Shown here piece after piece: positions 1-9,700 of a stretch of DNA of 64,000 nt. The stretch is from Rhexocercosporidium sp. MPI-PUGE-AT-0058. Taxonomy: Eukaryota; Ascomycota; Leotiomycetes; Helotiales. The position numbers were made by a program, and so were the translations under genes. The notes under the pieces were generated by a model. It was given only the letters and a program-made list of their open reading frames with translations. It ran no database searches and had not been told where the DNA came from. Position 1 is the first letter of the stretch, and every line of letters starts with the position of its first letter. Location of the stretch: contig JAGTJL010000014.1 in assembly GCA_020746875.1 (NCBI GenBank), forward strand, positions 1,736,001-1,800,000. Direction: 5' to 3'.

Positions 1-1969
1 TTGAACGAGATGTAGAATGAAGATGTCCCTCAGAAACAAATGGTCGGTGAAGAAGAATTAACAGAACATTGAACATGGAGCTATGGATATCAGCCGGAGA
101 TTTGCACGCGGAAAGAGAGGCATACTGGAGTGAAAGGACATGAGGGGGTGGCACCACCGCGCCTCTAATGAGCGGATCAAATACAAGATGCTCTGGTAAT
201 GCATCTCTCCACTTCTCAAGATCGAGATGCATCCTCTCGAGATCATCAGCAAGCTGTTCAGGTGCTCTTTTTGCGCTTTTGACTCCGTAAACATTTGTCA
301 AAATTGCATTCATGATGACACTGAGCTTGCAGAGCTCTGTGAATGTCGAGATGCTGTAAGCCGGCGAACCATGGTATCTCTGCGTTTCTGGATATGCGAA
401 AGGCTGCCATTCCTCAAGCTCTTCGTACTGATCCTGGAACAATATCGGAACTCGAATATCCGCTTCCTGGATACTGACTGGTCGGCCTTGATACAGGGAT
501 TGAATTTTGTCCACGACTGAAAATAATCAGCTTCTATGTCCTCTGATTCTTTGCGGACTTACCAAAAGCTCCCCAGAACACACGCCGCCGTATTTCTAGG
601 TCTTCTTCGGTAGTTTTTGGGATTTGGCTGTCGAGATGTGCTCCAAGGTCTATCAACATGCGAAATGCAATTCCAGCATAAATCCAAGCAGCACTCCGTT
701 CATCACCGAGAGCAAACAAGGAATTTGTCATGACAAGCATTGCTTGGATAGTTGTAATTTCACTCTTGTCCAAAGCCCCGCCGAGCAGCTCCCGTACCCT
801 CTGCCTGAACTGTGTGTGCATTCCTTTGACATCTTCCCTAGGAGAGAATTTGCAACTACCAAAATATATGGCATTGAGTAGTAATTTCGAAAAGTAGGGT
901 CCTTTGCTGGCCATATCTCGCATGAAGGCAGGTCGATAGGTGATGAGATGTGAGTGATGTTGACGATTCCAGTGGAGTGACAGTAGGTGCATCCCAACCT
1001 CCGGGATGATGCCGTCAAAGTCCAACTTTCCCGATCTATAGTTCAACGTTTCCAGTTGGCCTGTACAACATCAGCTTTCGAACATGAATTTTCGAACATA
1101 GATTAGTACGCTGATGTGCTGCTTCGCCCATAAGTTGTCGTCTGGTAGATTCAGATGCCAAGCCGCGTACTCTCGCCCCTCTTCGATCCGATGAGTCTTC
1201 ATCAAACAAGGCACTTGTACGTCCATAATAGCTCGATTGACTACTGTGCCCTTCATATCGTTGGGCGTTCGGGGCCGCAAGTGAGGGCTCAATGATCGAG
1301 CTTCGACGATCGTCATCAGCCATGGACGTGTCTGCTTGATGTGCGCTCTCAACCTCAACAGTCTCGTTGGGCAGGGTTGATGGGGACGCTGTCGCATGGC
1401 TTCCAGGAACTGAATTTGAAGGAGCGACGCTCAGTCGAGCTTGAAGACGTCGATTTTCTTCTTGCAGCTGGGCGACATGAGTGCGAGAAACCCTGAATAA
1501 GTTTCAGTGCCATGATGGAAACGAAATGTAAGCCTTTGACAGGCAATACGGTGCTATGAAAGAATGGTGCATCTGATGCCCATACAAAAGGGATAAGTAC
1601 CTGGCCCTTTTTGGTAATTCTGAATATTGACATTCCTTGCCGTATAGTCTACATTAATTCATTATCAGCACCCAGACCTACCTCTGACCAACTGAATGCA
1701 GCTGGCTGATGCCAAAAATACGTACTTGCAATTAGTGCATCGAGGCTCCTCATTGTCGCATTTCATCTACACAGCACGAATCAGAGGAGGATACAGGCAG
1801 GGGTGGCAAGGACATCACCAACCTTCCTCCTCCGGCAGAGTTCGCAGGCCTTAGCGGCTCGTCTCTTCACCCGTGGTTCCACGTTCGCCATACTGTTCGT
1901 CGTACTGTCCGTCATGTCCGTGGGAGTTTCAGCGTAAGAATTGGGTGTTTGGGATTGCGGATGTGACAT
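1..1969 (-). CDS. Zn2Cys6 fungal transcription factor, 3' end cut by window start
   Basis: A sequence-specific nuclear regulator. I start it at the ATG at 1969. Residues 42-70 form a binuclear zinc cluster (CELCRRRK, then CDNEEPRCTNCK and LYGKEC) with all six cysteines at C-x2-C-x6-C-x6-C-x2-C-x6-C spacing; it is assembled over two introns (1767-1822 and one beginning at 1725). A heptad-like linker follows (AQLQEENRRLQARL), usual for dimerisation. The middle homology region (Fungal_trans) lies at about 1046-534 and contains FRMLIDLGAHLDS and RRRVFWGAFGK; another exon covers about 510-60 and runs off the window. Overall flavour is that of NirA/xylanolytic-activator-like regulators, but the target pathway cannot be read from sequence. 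It is divergent from the citrate carrier, with 256 bases between the starts. Confidence 0.88.
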
Positions 1970-2225
1970 GTCCGTGGAACATCCATCTTGTGGGTGAAGG
2001 ATTTCACGAGTTGGTGTTGTTGTTAGCGTGCGGAGAAGACGCCGCGGGATAGAGATCCCGCGGAAGCCTGCCTCGGCTAGATTCACGTGAGCCAACCCCC
2101 CTTTTCTCTTCTCCCTTCCGCCTTCCGGTAGGTAGCTCGCTAGTTGTGTATAGTATAATAGGTAAAGTAAATACGAAGACACTCCAGTTTTAGCAATCGA
2201 ACATTTAAAATTCGACATTTGCAAA
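1970..2225. promoter_or_regulatory. Shared promoter region between two divergent genes
   Basis: These 256 bases separate the start codons of the Zn2Cys6 regulator (minus) and the citrate carrier (plus), so both promoters must lie here or reach into the neighbouring gene. It contains an AT-rich block around 2140-2220. No specific operator could be identified; co-regulation is only an inference from the divergent layout. Confidence 0.45.
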
Positions 2226-3430
2226 ATGAGCACTTTTAGCGACCCTCCCCTTCCCCTGACGAAGCAGCCAAGAATATCTTTTGTGGAAGAATCCTCGAAG
2301 GTGTGTGATGCGGTCTTCTTGTGATGAGGCTTCCTGAGGAGTTCGTCTCTGTAATTTTTAAGACTGCTAACTCTTCACAGAAACAGAAAGTCTCAACATC
2401 GCCCATTGTCTCTTTGTTGGCTGGCGGCATTGCCGGGGGCGTGGAAGCGACGGTTACAGTATGAAATCGCTCCTACATAAACAAAAATGCAAAGCTCATG
2501 TATTTAGTACCCCACAGAATACCTCAAGACTCGATCGCAGCTTCGCTCCGATCATGCCCCTCAGAGTTTGTTCCGGACATTTCAGACTATCGTCAAGACC
2601 GAGGGAATCTCGGCTCTTTACACTGGTTGCTCAACCCTCGCGATTGTAAGTTCTTCTTCTGTAACTACGAATAACAGAGCGAGTTCTAATCTACTTTTCA
2701 GGGTACTGCTTTCAAAGCGAGTGTGAGATTTTTGACCTTCGACACAATCAAATCACTGCTTGTAGACCAAAATGGAAAGCTTTCGGCTGGAAATGGGATC
2801 TTGGCGGGCATGTCAGCCGGTGCAGTTGAGAGTATCACTGTAGTGACGCCTACTGAACGTCTAAAAACTGCTTTGTAAGTCTCGCTGCTGATTCTGAACT
2901 TTAGTCATTCCGCACGACGGACTTCCGGGATCTTCAACATCAGAAATCGTCAACTGACTGGTAATCCTAGAATCGACGACGCCAAAGGAGCCAAGAGGTT
3001 CCGAGGCAGTACTCATGCAATCAGGATGCTTCTTCAAGAGCAAGGTCTTCGAGGCATGTACAAAGGTTTAGCATCCACAACGATGAAGCAGTCCGCGACA
3101 TCGGGCGTACGGATGGGATCCTACAACTTATTAAAAGAGCTCGCCAAATCGAAAGGAATAGGGCAGAGCACCGCCACAACGTTCGGAATGGGTGCTCTTG
3201 CTGGAGTTATCACGGTATATGCCACGCAACCTTTTGACACGGTGAAAACGAGGACGCAGAGCGCGAATGGTGAGAGCACGATGGTGGCGTTGAAGAGTGT
3301 GTTTAGGGAAACGGGTGTGAGAGGGTTCTGGAAAGGAAGTACGATGAGATTATCGAGGTTGATATTTAGCGGCGGTATTGTATTTAGTATATACGAGCAG
3401 ATCGTGAAGATTGCTGCTAATACTCTTTAA
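2226..3430 (+). CDS. CTP1: Mitochondrial tricarboxylate (citrate) transport protein
   Basis: Inner-membrane carrier of the mitochondrial carrier family that exchanges citrate for malate or other acids and so feeds cytosolic acetyl-CoA. Five exons (2226-2300, 2381-2458, 2508-2645, 2702-2874, 2971-3430) splice to 924 bases, 307 residues, the normal length for the family. All three repeats are visible: LLAGGIAGGVEATVT followed by the signature YPTEYLKTR, then AGMSAGAVES with TPTERLKT, then GALAGVI with QPFDTVKTR. Repeat ends also show typical glycine motifs (ALYTGCSTL, MYKGLAST, FWKGSTMR). Introns are 49-96 bases with canonical ends. The gene looks intact. The CTP1 name rests on carrier motifs and overall resemblance; another tricarboxylate/dicarboxylate carrier is the only realistic alternative. 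Confidence 0.92.
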
Positions 3431-3970
3431 TAAGATGCTCATTGAAACGAAAGGGGATGATTCTTTGGTACCTCAAACCTTACTGGTTCGCCGCGAAACC
3501 ACTTTTTCTTTACAGTTTACATCAGCAGATGTGAAGGTTCCACCTGTCTGCATCTCTAGCCAGAGGTCAATACAACTACCAACGACTCTTGATTTGCGCG
3601 ATCCAATACGAGATCTGTCATTGGGCTGTATGATTGGGCTGTTCATGACTCGACCCTCGAGTCCTTAACAAAAGAATGCGGGGGAGTTTTCAGTGTAGGG
3701 AAGCTTTACCGAGAGCTTGATGTCCCAAGCCTCAAAGTTACAATGTGTAGCTTTCGACTTCCCAGCTGCGTAGAGCCCATACGAGACATCGTAAAGAATC
3801 TTTTGTTATTAGCGGGCTTGTGAAGCAACTGTCTGTGGGCGCCTAGAGACTGGTTGCTATTGACTAGAAAGCGGCAGGCATCTAAAGCTAAGAATACGGC
3901 AGTGGCCCGAGGCAAATCACGGGATATCTACGCATACAGGCAGCATTTTTTTAATCATGTATCCATCACA
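3431..3970. other. Intergenic, nothing recognised
   Basis: No open reading frame with family resemblance, no RNA gene and no clear repeat was seen between the citrate carrier and the SDR pseudogene. It must hold the terminator of the carrier gene and the old promoter of the SDR gene. Confidence 0.4.
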
Positions 3971-5027
3971 ATGTCTGAAATCAAGAACTCGATCGCATGT
4001 TCCGCCTCGATGGCAAAGTGGCTCTCGTCATGGGAGGTGGGCGCAGTCCGTTCTTCTCTTCTGCAATTAATTGACCATCTTCAGGGTACCGAGGTCTTGG
4101 CCGTCACACTGCCACTGCTTTCCTTCTCGCAGGTGCCAAAAAAGTTATCATCACTGCTCGAAAAGCGGAGGGTCCCCAAGGTATCGATCAAGCTGTTGAA
4201 ATAGACTCTCAGGCGTAAAGGGTAGAGCCATCGGCATTCCAGATAATGTCTCGAATGAAGCTGAGATCTTACGTTTGCTGAGGAAGATTGAGCAGGAAGA
4301 CGGACGGCTGGATATTCTGGTGGCGAATGCAGGCGCAACTTAGGGAAGTACCTTTGAGAATGCTCCTAATCAAGCTAGCGAGAAGATCTTGAATTTGAAT
4401 GTGAGAGGGGTGTTTCTGTTGGCCCAGAAGTAAGTTGTCCAAGCACACAGATTACAAGATGGAAATTATATCCCAGGGCTGATGAATATCAAAGGTTTAT
4501 TCCTCTGTTGGAAAAGTCGGCATCTCAGCAGGATCCATCACTTATAATCATTGTCGGCTCGGTCGCTGGGAGAACAGTTCCTCACACGGGAGAGAATGGT
4601 ACCCTCATGTACGCAGTGTCAAAAGCAGCAGCAACCGTGAGTACAATTTATCTAGCTGATTCATGCAGTCGGTCATTTACTGACCTCCTTGAAGCATCTG
4701 GGGAAGAATCTTTCAATAGAACTTGGAACTCGCAACATCACAACCAATGTCGTCTCACCAGGATTTTTTCCCTAGCAAACTGGCCTCTGGCTTGATCGAC
4801 ATTCTCGGTGGGACGAAAGAACTTGAAGAAGCCAACCCTCGGAAGAGATTGGGTGAGCCTGATGACATCGCCGGAGTCATGATCTATCTATGCTCGCCAG
4901 CTGCTAGCTACATGTATATATTTTGCCCTGCAAATCCTTCTCTCAATTGACATTCTCTAGCAATGGCGTTGAAATTTCCGTTGATGGTGGTATGAAGTAT
5001 AAAATCGGCCGATCTTCGAAAATGTGA
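3971..5027 (+). pseudogene. Short-chain dehydrogenase/reductase, broken
   Basis: Remnant of a classical NAD(P)-dependent SDR of the kind often annotated in fungi as RhlG-like 3-oxoacyl-ACP reductase. Recognisable blocks, in order: MSEIKNS at 3971, FRLDGKVALVMGGG (Rossmann start), RGLGRHTATAFLLAGAKK, RAIGIPDNVSNEAEI, LDILVANAG, NVRGVFLLAQK, the catalytic IIIVGSVAG plus YAVSK (Tyr and Lys present), TTNVVSPGFFPS and GVEISVDGGMKYK. They lie in order but in different frames. Breaks: a frame change after the first few codons, another near 4200 (after DQAVE), and an in-frame TAG at 4341-4343 directly after VANAGAT, probably a TGG to TAG change. Introns near 4430-4495 and 4640-4690 are still recognisable, so this is a decayed genomic gene and not a retrocopy. 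Confidence 0.8.
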
Positions 5028-5661
5028 GATTCTAAAATAGCGGTAAGACTTATTTATATTTCTAGACTCAATCCTGAACAAAAATGTCTCTCTCCACCAC
5101 TTCCAATTTTTGCCCTTTCAATTCGCCTCATTATACATCAAATAACCCCTTGAAGATGTTGAAGTGATCGATGAGAGTATGAGCGGGAACCTCGCTTAGA
5201 TTTCGGCAAGTCAGCAACAATGCGGGGTAATTCAACAACAACTATTCCGAGACTTTGAGAGCCTGGGAATAATTCCAGAAGCGAAATCTATGACAATCAG
5301 AAGTTTCAAGAGCCGGCCCTTTTCATTGTTGATATTACTATGTACAGATTGAGTTGAGCTCAACCGAAAATACCATTCCAATTACCGAACTTGTGAGCGT
5401 GTTCTTCAACGTGGGGTACGTCCTATCAAAGCGAAAGCTTCCTAATACACACCAATCTAGCTTCTTTTTTTTACTGTGACCTCACTCTCTCGACATCGAT
5501 AGACTGACTGCCCGGCACCTGCTCGAGTGTCTGTCTGCAGTAAGACAGATAATCCAAAGTCACGTATCTGTATTCCGACATTAGAACTCGGCTACAATAT
5601 TGCTCTGGTGTTCTTAACATTTGTGCGCTATTTCCTTTCCATTCTGTTATATTTCTTCAAA
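5028..5661. other. Intergenic, nothing recognised
   Basis: No gene, RNA or repeat could be supported in this stretch between two pseudogenes. Short open frames here have no domain resemblance. Confidence 0.4.
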
Positions 5662-6345
5662 ATGGCGCTAGGAGAAAGTAGCATGGGGTTAGGTAGCCCC
5701 CGCGTTTGCACGGATTCCGCCGTAAGGCAAAGCTAAGCTGAGCCCTATTGCAATTGAGAAAATCCAGAAAGCTTACAATTTCATCGAGGAGGAATGCATC
5801 CCCGCTGAGCCTATCATGAAGGCTCAGATTTCGGAGGTTGGAAAGAGATGGACGAGGCAACCTTTGATGAGTGAGCTGAGAGAAAATGCGAAGAAAGCTG
5901 AATTGTTCAATCTGTTCCTGCCACACATTTTGAGCAGTCCTAGCTTGATAAACCTGGAGTACTCATGTTGTGCAGAGCTCATGGTGAGGGTATATTGGGC
6001 TCAGCAGGTCCGTTCCCTGTCTCGAATATTATAATTTTGCTGACCTGGGTAGACGATGAGTTGTCATGCGCCAGAGACGGGAGCCAGAGACGGGAAACAT
6101 TGAGCTTCTGGCGAAGTATTGCAACCAGGAGCAGAAGAAGAAATGGCCTCGGCCCCTTCTAGATGGAACAGCATCTTCAGCCTACTCCATGACAGAGCCT
6201 GATGTTGCCTCATTGGACGCCACACAGATTAGCTGCCGGATCACTCGCGAAGCTAACGAATACGTGATCAACGGAAGAAAGCTCCACGGAAACCGCGTCT
6301 AGAATACGGAGAATAAGTTCTTCATCCGCATGGGCTGTTGAGTTT
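5662..6345 (+). pseudogene. Acyl-CoA dehydrogenase, truncated and frameshifted
   Basis: N-terminal piece of a fungal acyl-CoA dehydrogenase (ACAD10/11-like type, FAD-dependent beta-oxidation enzyme). Recognised blocks: IEKIQKAYNFIEEECIPAEP, ELFNLFLPHI, LINLEYSCCAELM, VYWAQQ, then after an intron HAPETG, NIELLAKYCNQEQKKKW, DGTASSAYSMTEPDVAS and YVINGRKLHGN. The family normally continues for some 250-300 further residues (flavin-binding middle and C-terminal helical domain); here it ends in stops just after NGRKLHGN, followed by AT-rich DNA. A 12-base block at about 6071 is repeated after one extra base (13 bases inserted), which throws the reading frame out inside the APETGN segment. So the gene has both an internal duplication and a lost 3' half. 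It cannot encode a working enzyme. Confidence 0.8.
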
Positions 6346-6714
6346 TATTAATTATTAATTACTAGTTAAAAAAATTCATTGATGACCCTGAATTAATTCA
6401 GCGACGTGTCTCTTCTTTGTATTTGACCGACAAATGCCACTGCTTGGGCGAGGAATGTTTCTGACTAAGAATCCCGATCCAAGGCTGATGTATGGAAGAG
6501 CGGACGAAATGCCATCTCGGAACTCCGATTGCGAACGCCGCTTTTCCCCAGTCTCTGGGCTCGAAATGACGCTAAGCTTTCTTAGGTAACGCGTGTCAAG
6601 TGACATCCCACTGTGATTCCTATCGTACATCTTTTCATCAAATTCTACACAATCATTACAACCTTAACTCATCTAAAGTCGCACCAACTGGGGGAATCCA
6701 GATACGCCGAAAAG
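6346..6714. other. Short intergenic region upstream of NAD+ synthetase
   Basis: Begins with an AT-rich block (6335-6400) with TTAATTA-type self-complementary runs at the point where the acyl-CoA dehydrogenase homology stops, possibly the deletion junction. The rest is presumably promoter and 5' leader of the NAD+ synthetase gene. Nothing else recognised. Confidence 0.4.
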
Positions 6715-9700
6715 ATGGGCCACCTCATCACCGTTGCTAGTTGTAGTTTAAATCAATGGGCCTTGAACTTCGAAGGCAATCTGGCGCGAATCATCGAGAG
6801 CATTGTCAAGGCAAAGCAAGCTGGCGCTAGTCTCAGAGGTAAGCAGCTTCTTTCTGCGCTGAGGCTGCGGATTAGAGAGCTCCCTACCCCGAGAACTGTA
6901 CAAAGTCAAACTATCTGGCTGTTAGGACCGCTCTCACCCTCTGCACTTCTTCTAATCTTTTGAGAAATTCACGATGCTAATTTCATGATACAGTTGGCCC
7001 AGGTCAGTACACTTTTTTAAGGAAACCTTTCCTTCCCGAGCCTAATCTTCATAGGTTACTATTGAAAGTCTCTCAAAGAAGGCATGCTGACTCAAATATC
7101 TATACTACCAGAGCTCGAGATCCCCGGATATGGATGCTTAGGTCAGTTATCCTCCCCTACAGTTCCATGGTTGAAATCAGAGCTGATGATCACCTAGATC
7201 ATTTTCTTGAGGATGATACGATCCTGCATTCTTGGGAGGCCCTTTCACAACTTATGCAACACCCCGAATGCCAGGACATTTTGATCGACGTCGGTATGCC
7301 AGTGAAGCACAAGGTTAGTGCACCGTTCCGCACGCCTCACGATTACGACCTTTCTGACCCCCGGACGCATCTAGTCTGTAAGATACAATTGTAGGATTAT
7401 TATCTACAACAAGCAAATCGTATGTCTTCCGTTTCCCCTTGTTGCTCTGATACCAGGGGTCTTGTTTTGATACTAATCATTACCAGCTACTCATTCGACC
7501 CAAGCTTTCACTTGCGAACGACGGTAATTACTACGAAGGACGATATTTCAGTCCGTGGAGAGGCCCACGAATAACAGAGACGCATTACTTGCCTCGTCTC
7601 ATCTCTAAGATCAATGGGCAGAAGACTGTGACAATCGGCGACGCTCTGATTTCTACTCTGGACACTGCCATCGGTTGCGAAACATGCGAAGAACTATTCA
7701 CTCCAGACTCTCCTCATATCGGAATGGGGTTAGATGGAGCCGAGATATTCACAAATTCTTCTGGTTCGCATCATGAATTAGTAAGAATTTCCCCTCCATA
7801 AAAATAAAAGAGTCTAAGATCTGGTATCTGGGATTTGGGATTAAATCTCTTTATTAATCTTGATCCTGATTTTGATCCCAAGACATTATGTTTTGCCATA
7901 CTAAAGTTCTGATAGCGCAAGCTCCACACGAGATTAGAGCTGATCGTCTCCGCGACCTTGTAAGTAATACCCTTTTTTAAGCGGAATTTTCCTTCCCCAG
8001 CCTAGTCCTGAGTATTTAGTCTTGATATTTTCCTAATTATCTTAATCACCCCTCTTAGCACGCTCCCAAAGAAGGTATACTGACTTGAATATCTGCATGC
8101 AGGAAATGTGGCGGTCTCTACCTTTATGCAAACCAGCAAGGATGCGATGGAGACAGATTGTATTACGACGGATGCGCGCTCATCGTCCTCAATGGGAAAG
8201 TTCTTGCCCAAGGCTCGTAAGTAACAGAGGACCCCAGAATTTGCTCTTCTGAATGTCTCATCCTCTCCCCAAAACATTCTTAATTCGGCAATTGCTGACT
8301 CCGCCGTTACCCTCAGCCAATTTTCGCTATCCGATGTGGAAGTCATCACTGCGACTGTTGATTTGGAGGTACGAGTCCCCCCTAAAACTGTCAAAGATCT
8401 GGGATCTTAGGATCAGATTCTTTGTTCCCAGATCTTAGATCTAAGATATTGTGTTTTTAGTATACTAAAGTATTGATCAGGACATCAGAGCATATCGTGA
8501 TCAGAAATCCAGAGCGATGCAAGCATTAGCACAGCAAAGTTATGAGCGTTTGAACGTGGATAGTTGGGTTCCCGTGCTCTGTGCAAAGGAGAGGAGCTAA
8601 TATTCTTCCAGTCTCGATGTCCAGAGAAGGAGATGAAATCGATCTCTCACTGCACCCTACCTCGCCTCGAGCCGTCAAGTATCTTCTTCCAGAGGAGGAA
8701 ATTGCTTTGTAAGTGTCAGCTTCTCGCAGTATATTTCCCTCTTTCGAACAAAAGTTGAAGTCGAGACATCCCTACTGCCGACTTACTCCCGATCTACTTC
8801 AAATACACCTCAAAGAAGTAAACTCAAGTAATACTGACTGGGAGATTCTGATGGACAGTGGCCCCGCGTGCTATCTCTGGGATTATTTGTATGTGTTTTC
8901 CCGACTTGAAAGAGCCTAAGATCTGGGATCAGGATACTTCTTTATTAGACCTGATCCTGAGACTTTATGTCTTTAACATACTAAACTCTTGGACAGACGT
9001 CGAGCGAACCAAGCAGGGTTTTTTCTGCCTCTCAGTGGGGGCATTGATTCGTGTGCCACTGCTGTCATAGTTCATTCCATGACACGTTTGGTATTACAGT
9101 CAATCGAATCAGGAAACCGCCAAGTCCTTGCGGATCTACACCGAATTTCTGGAGAAGAGCTGGATAGTAGCTTCGTTCCCAAAACTCCACAGGAAATCGC
9201 CAATCGCATATTCTGCACCGCGTACATGGGGATGGAGAAGATGTCATCACCTGAGACTCGTGCTCGTGCCGAACAACTCGCTACAGAAATTGGTGCTCAT
9301 CACATCTCTTTTAACCTTGACCCCGTGTATGAAGCACAGGTTAAGCTCCTGGCTGAAACCACTGGTACTGAACCTAGATTTAAGACGTCTGGTACGTATT
9401 TTTCTAAGCGGACTTGCTTTTCCCCAGCTCAGTCTTGGGTATTTGCCCTTAATATTTCCCCTGACGTTACTAAGACACTCCTAAAGAAGTCCTATTAACT
9501 CAAATATTTGTATACAGGGGGAACCAAGGTCGAGAACCTCGTTCTACAAAACATACAAGCAGTAAGTATTAATTGAGACTAATGATTTTCTCTCCTAAAC
9601 ACTCTTGATATAGCAAATGTTGACTCCTCTGTTATTGTAGCGACTCAGAATGGTCAATGCATATGCTTTAGCCCAAATCCTCCCTCAGAGCAGAGGCCGC

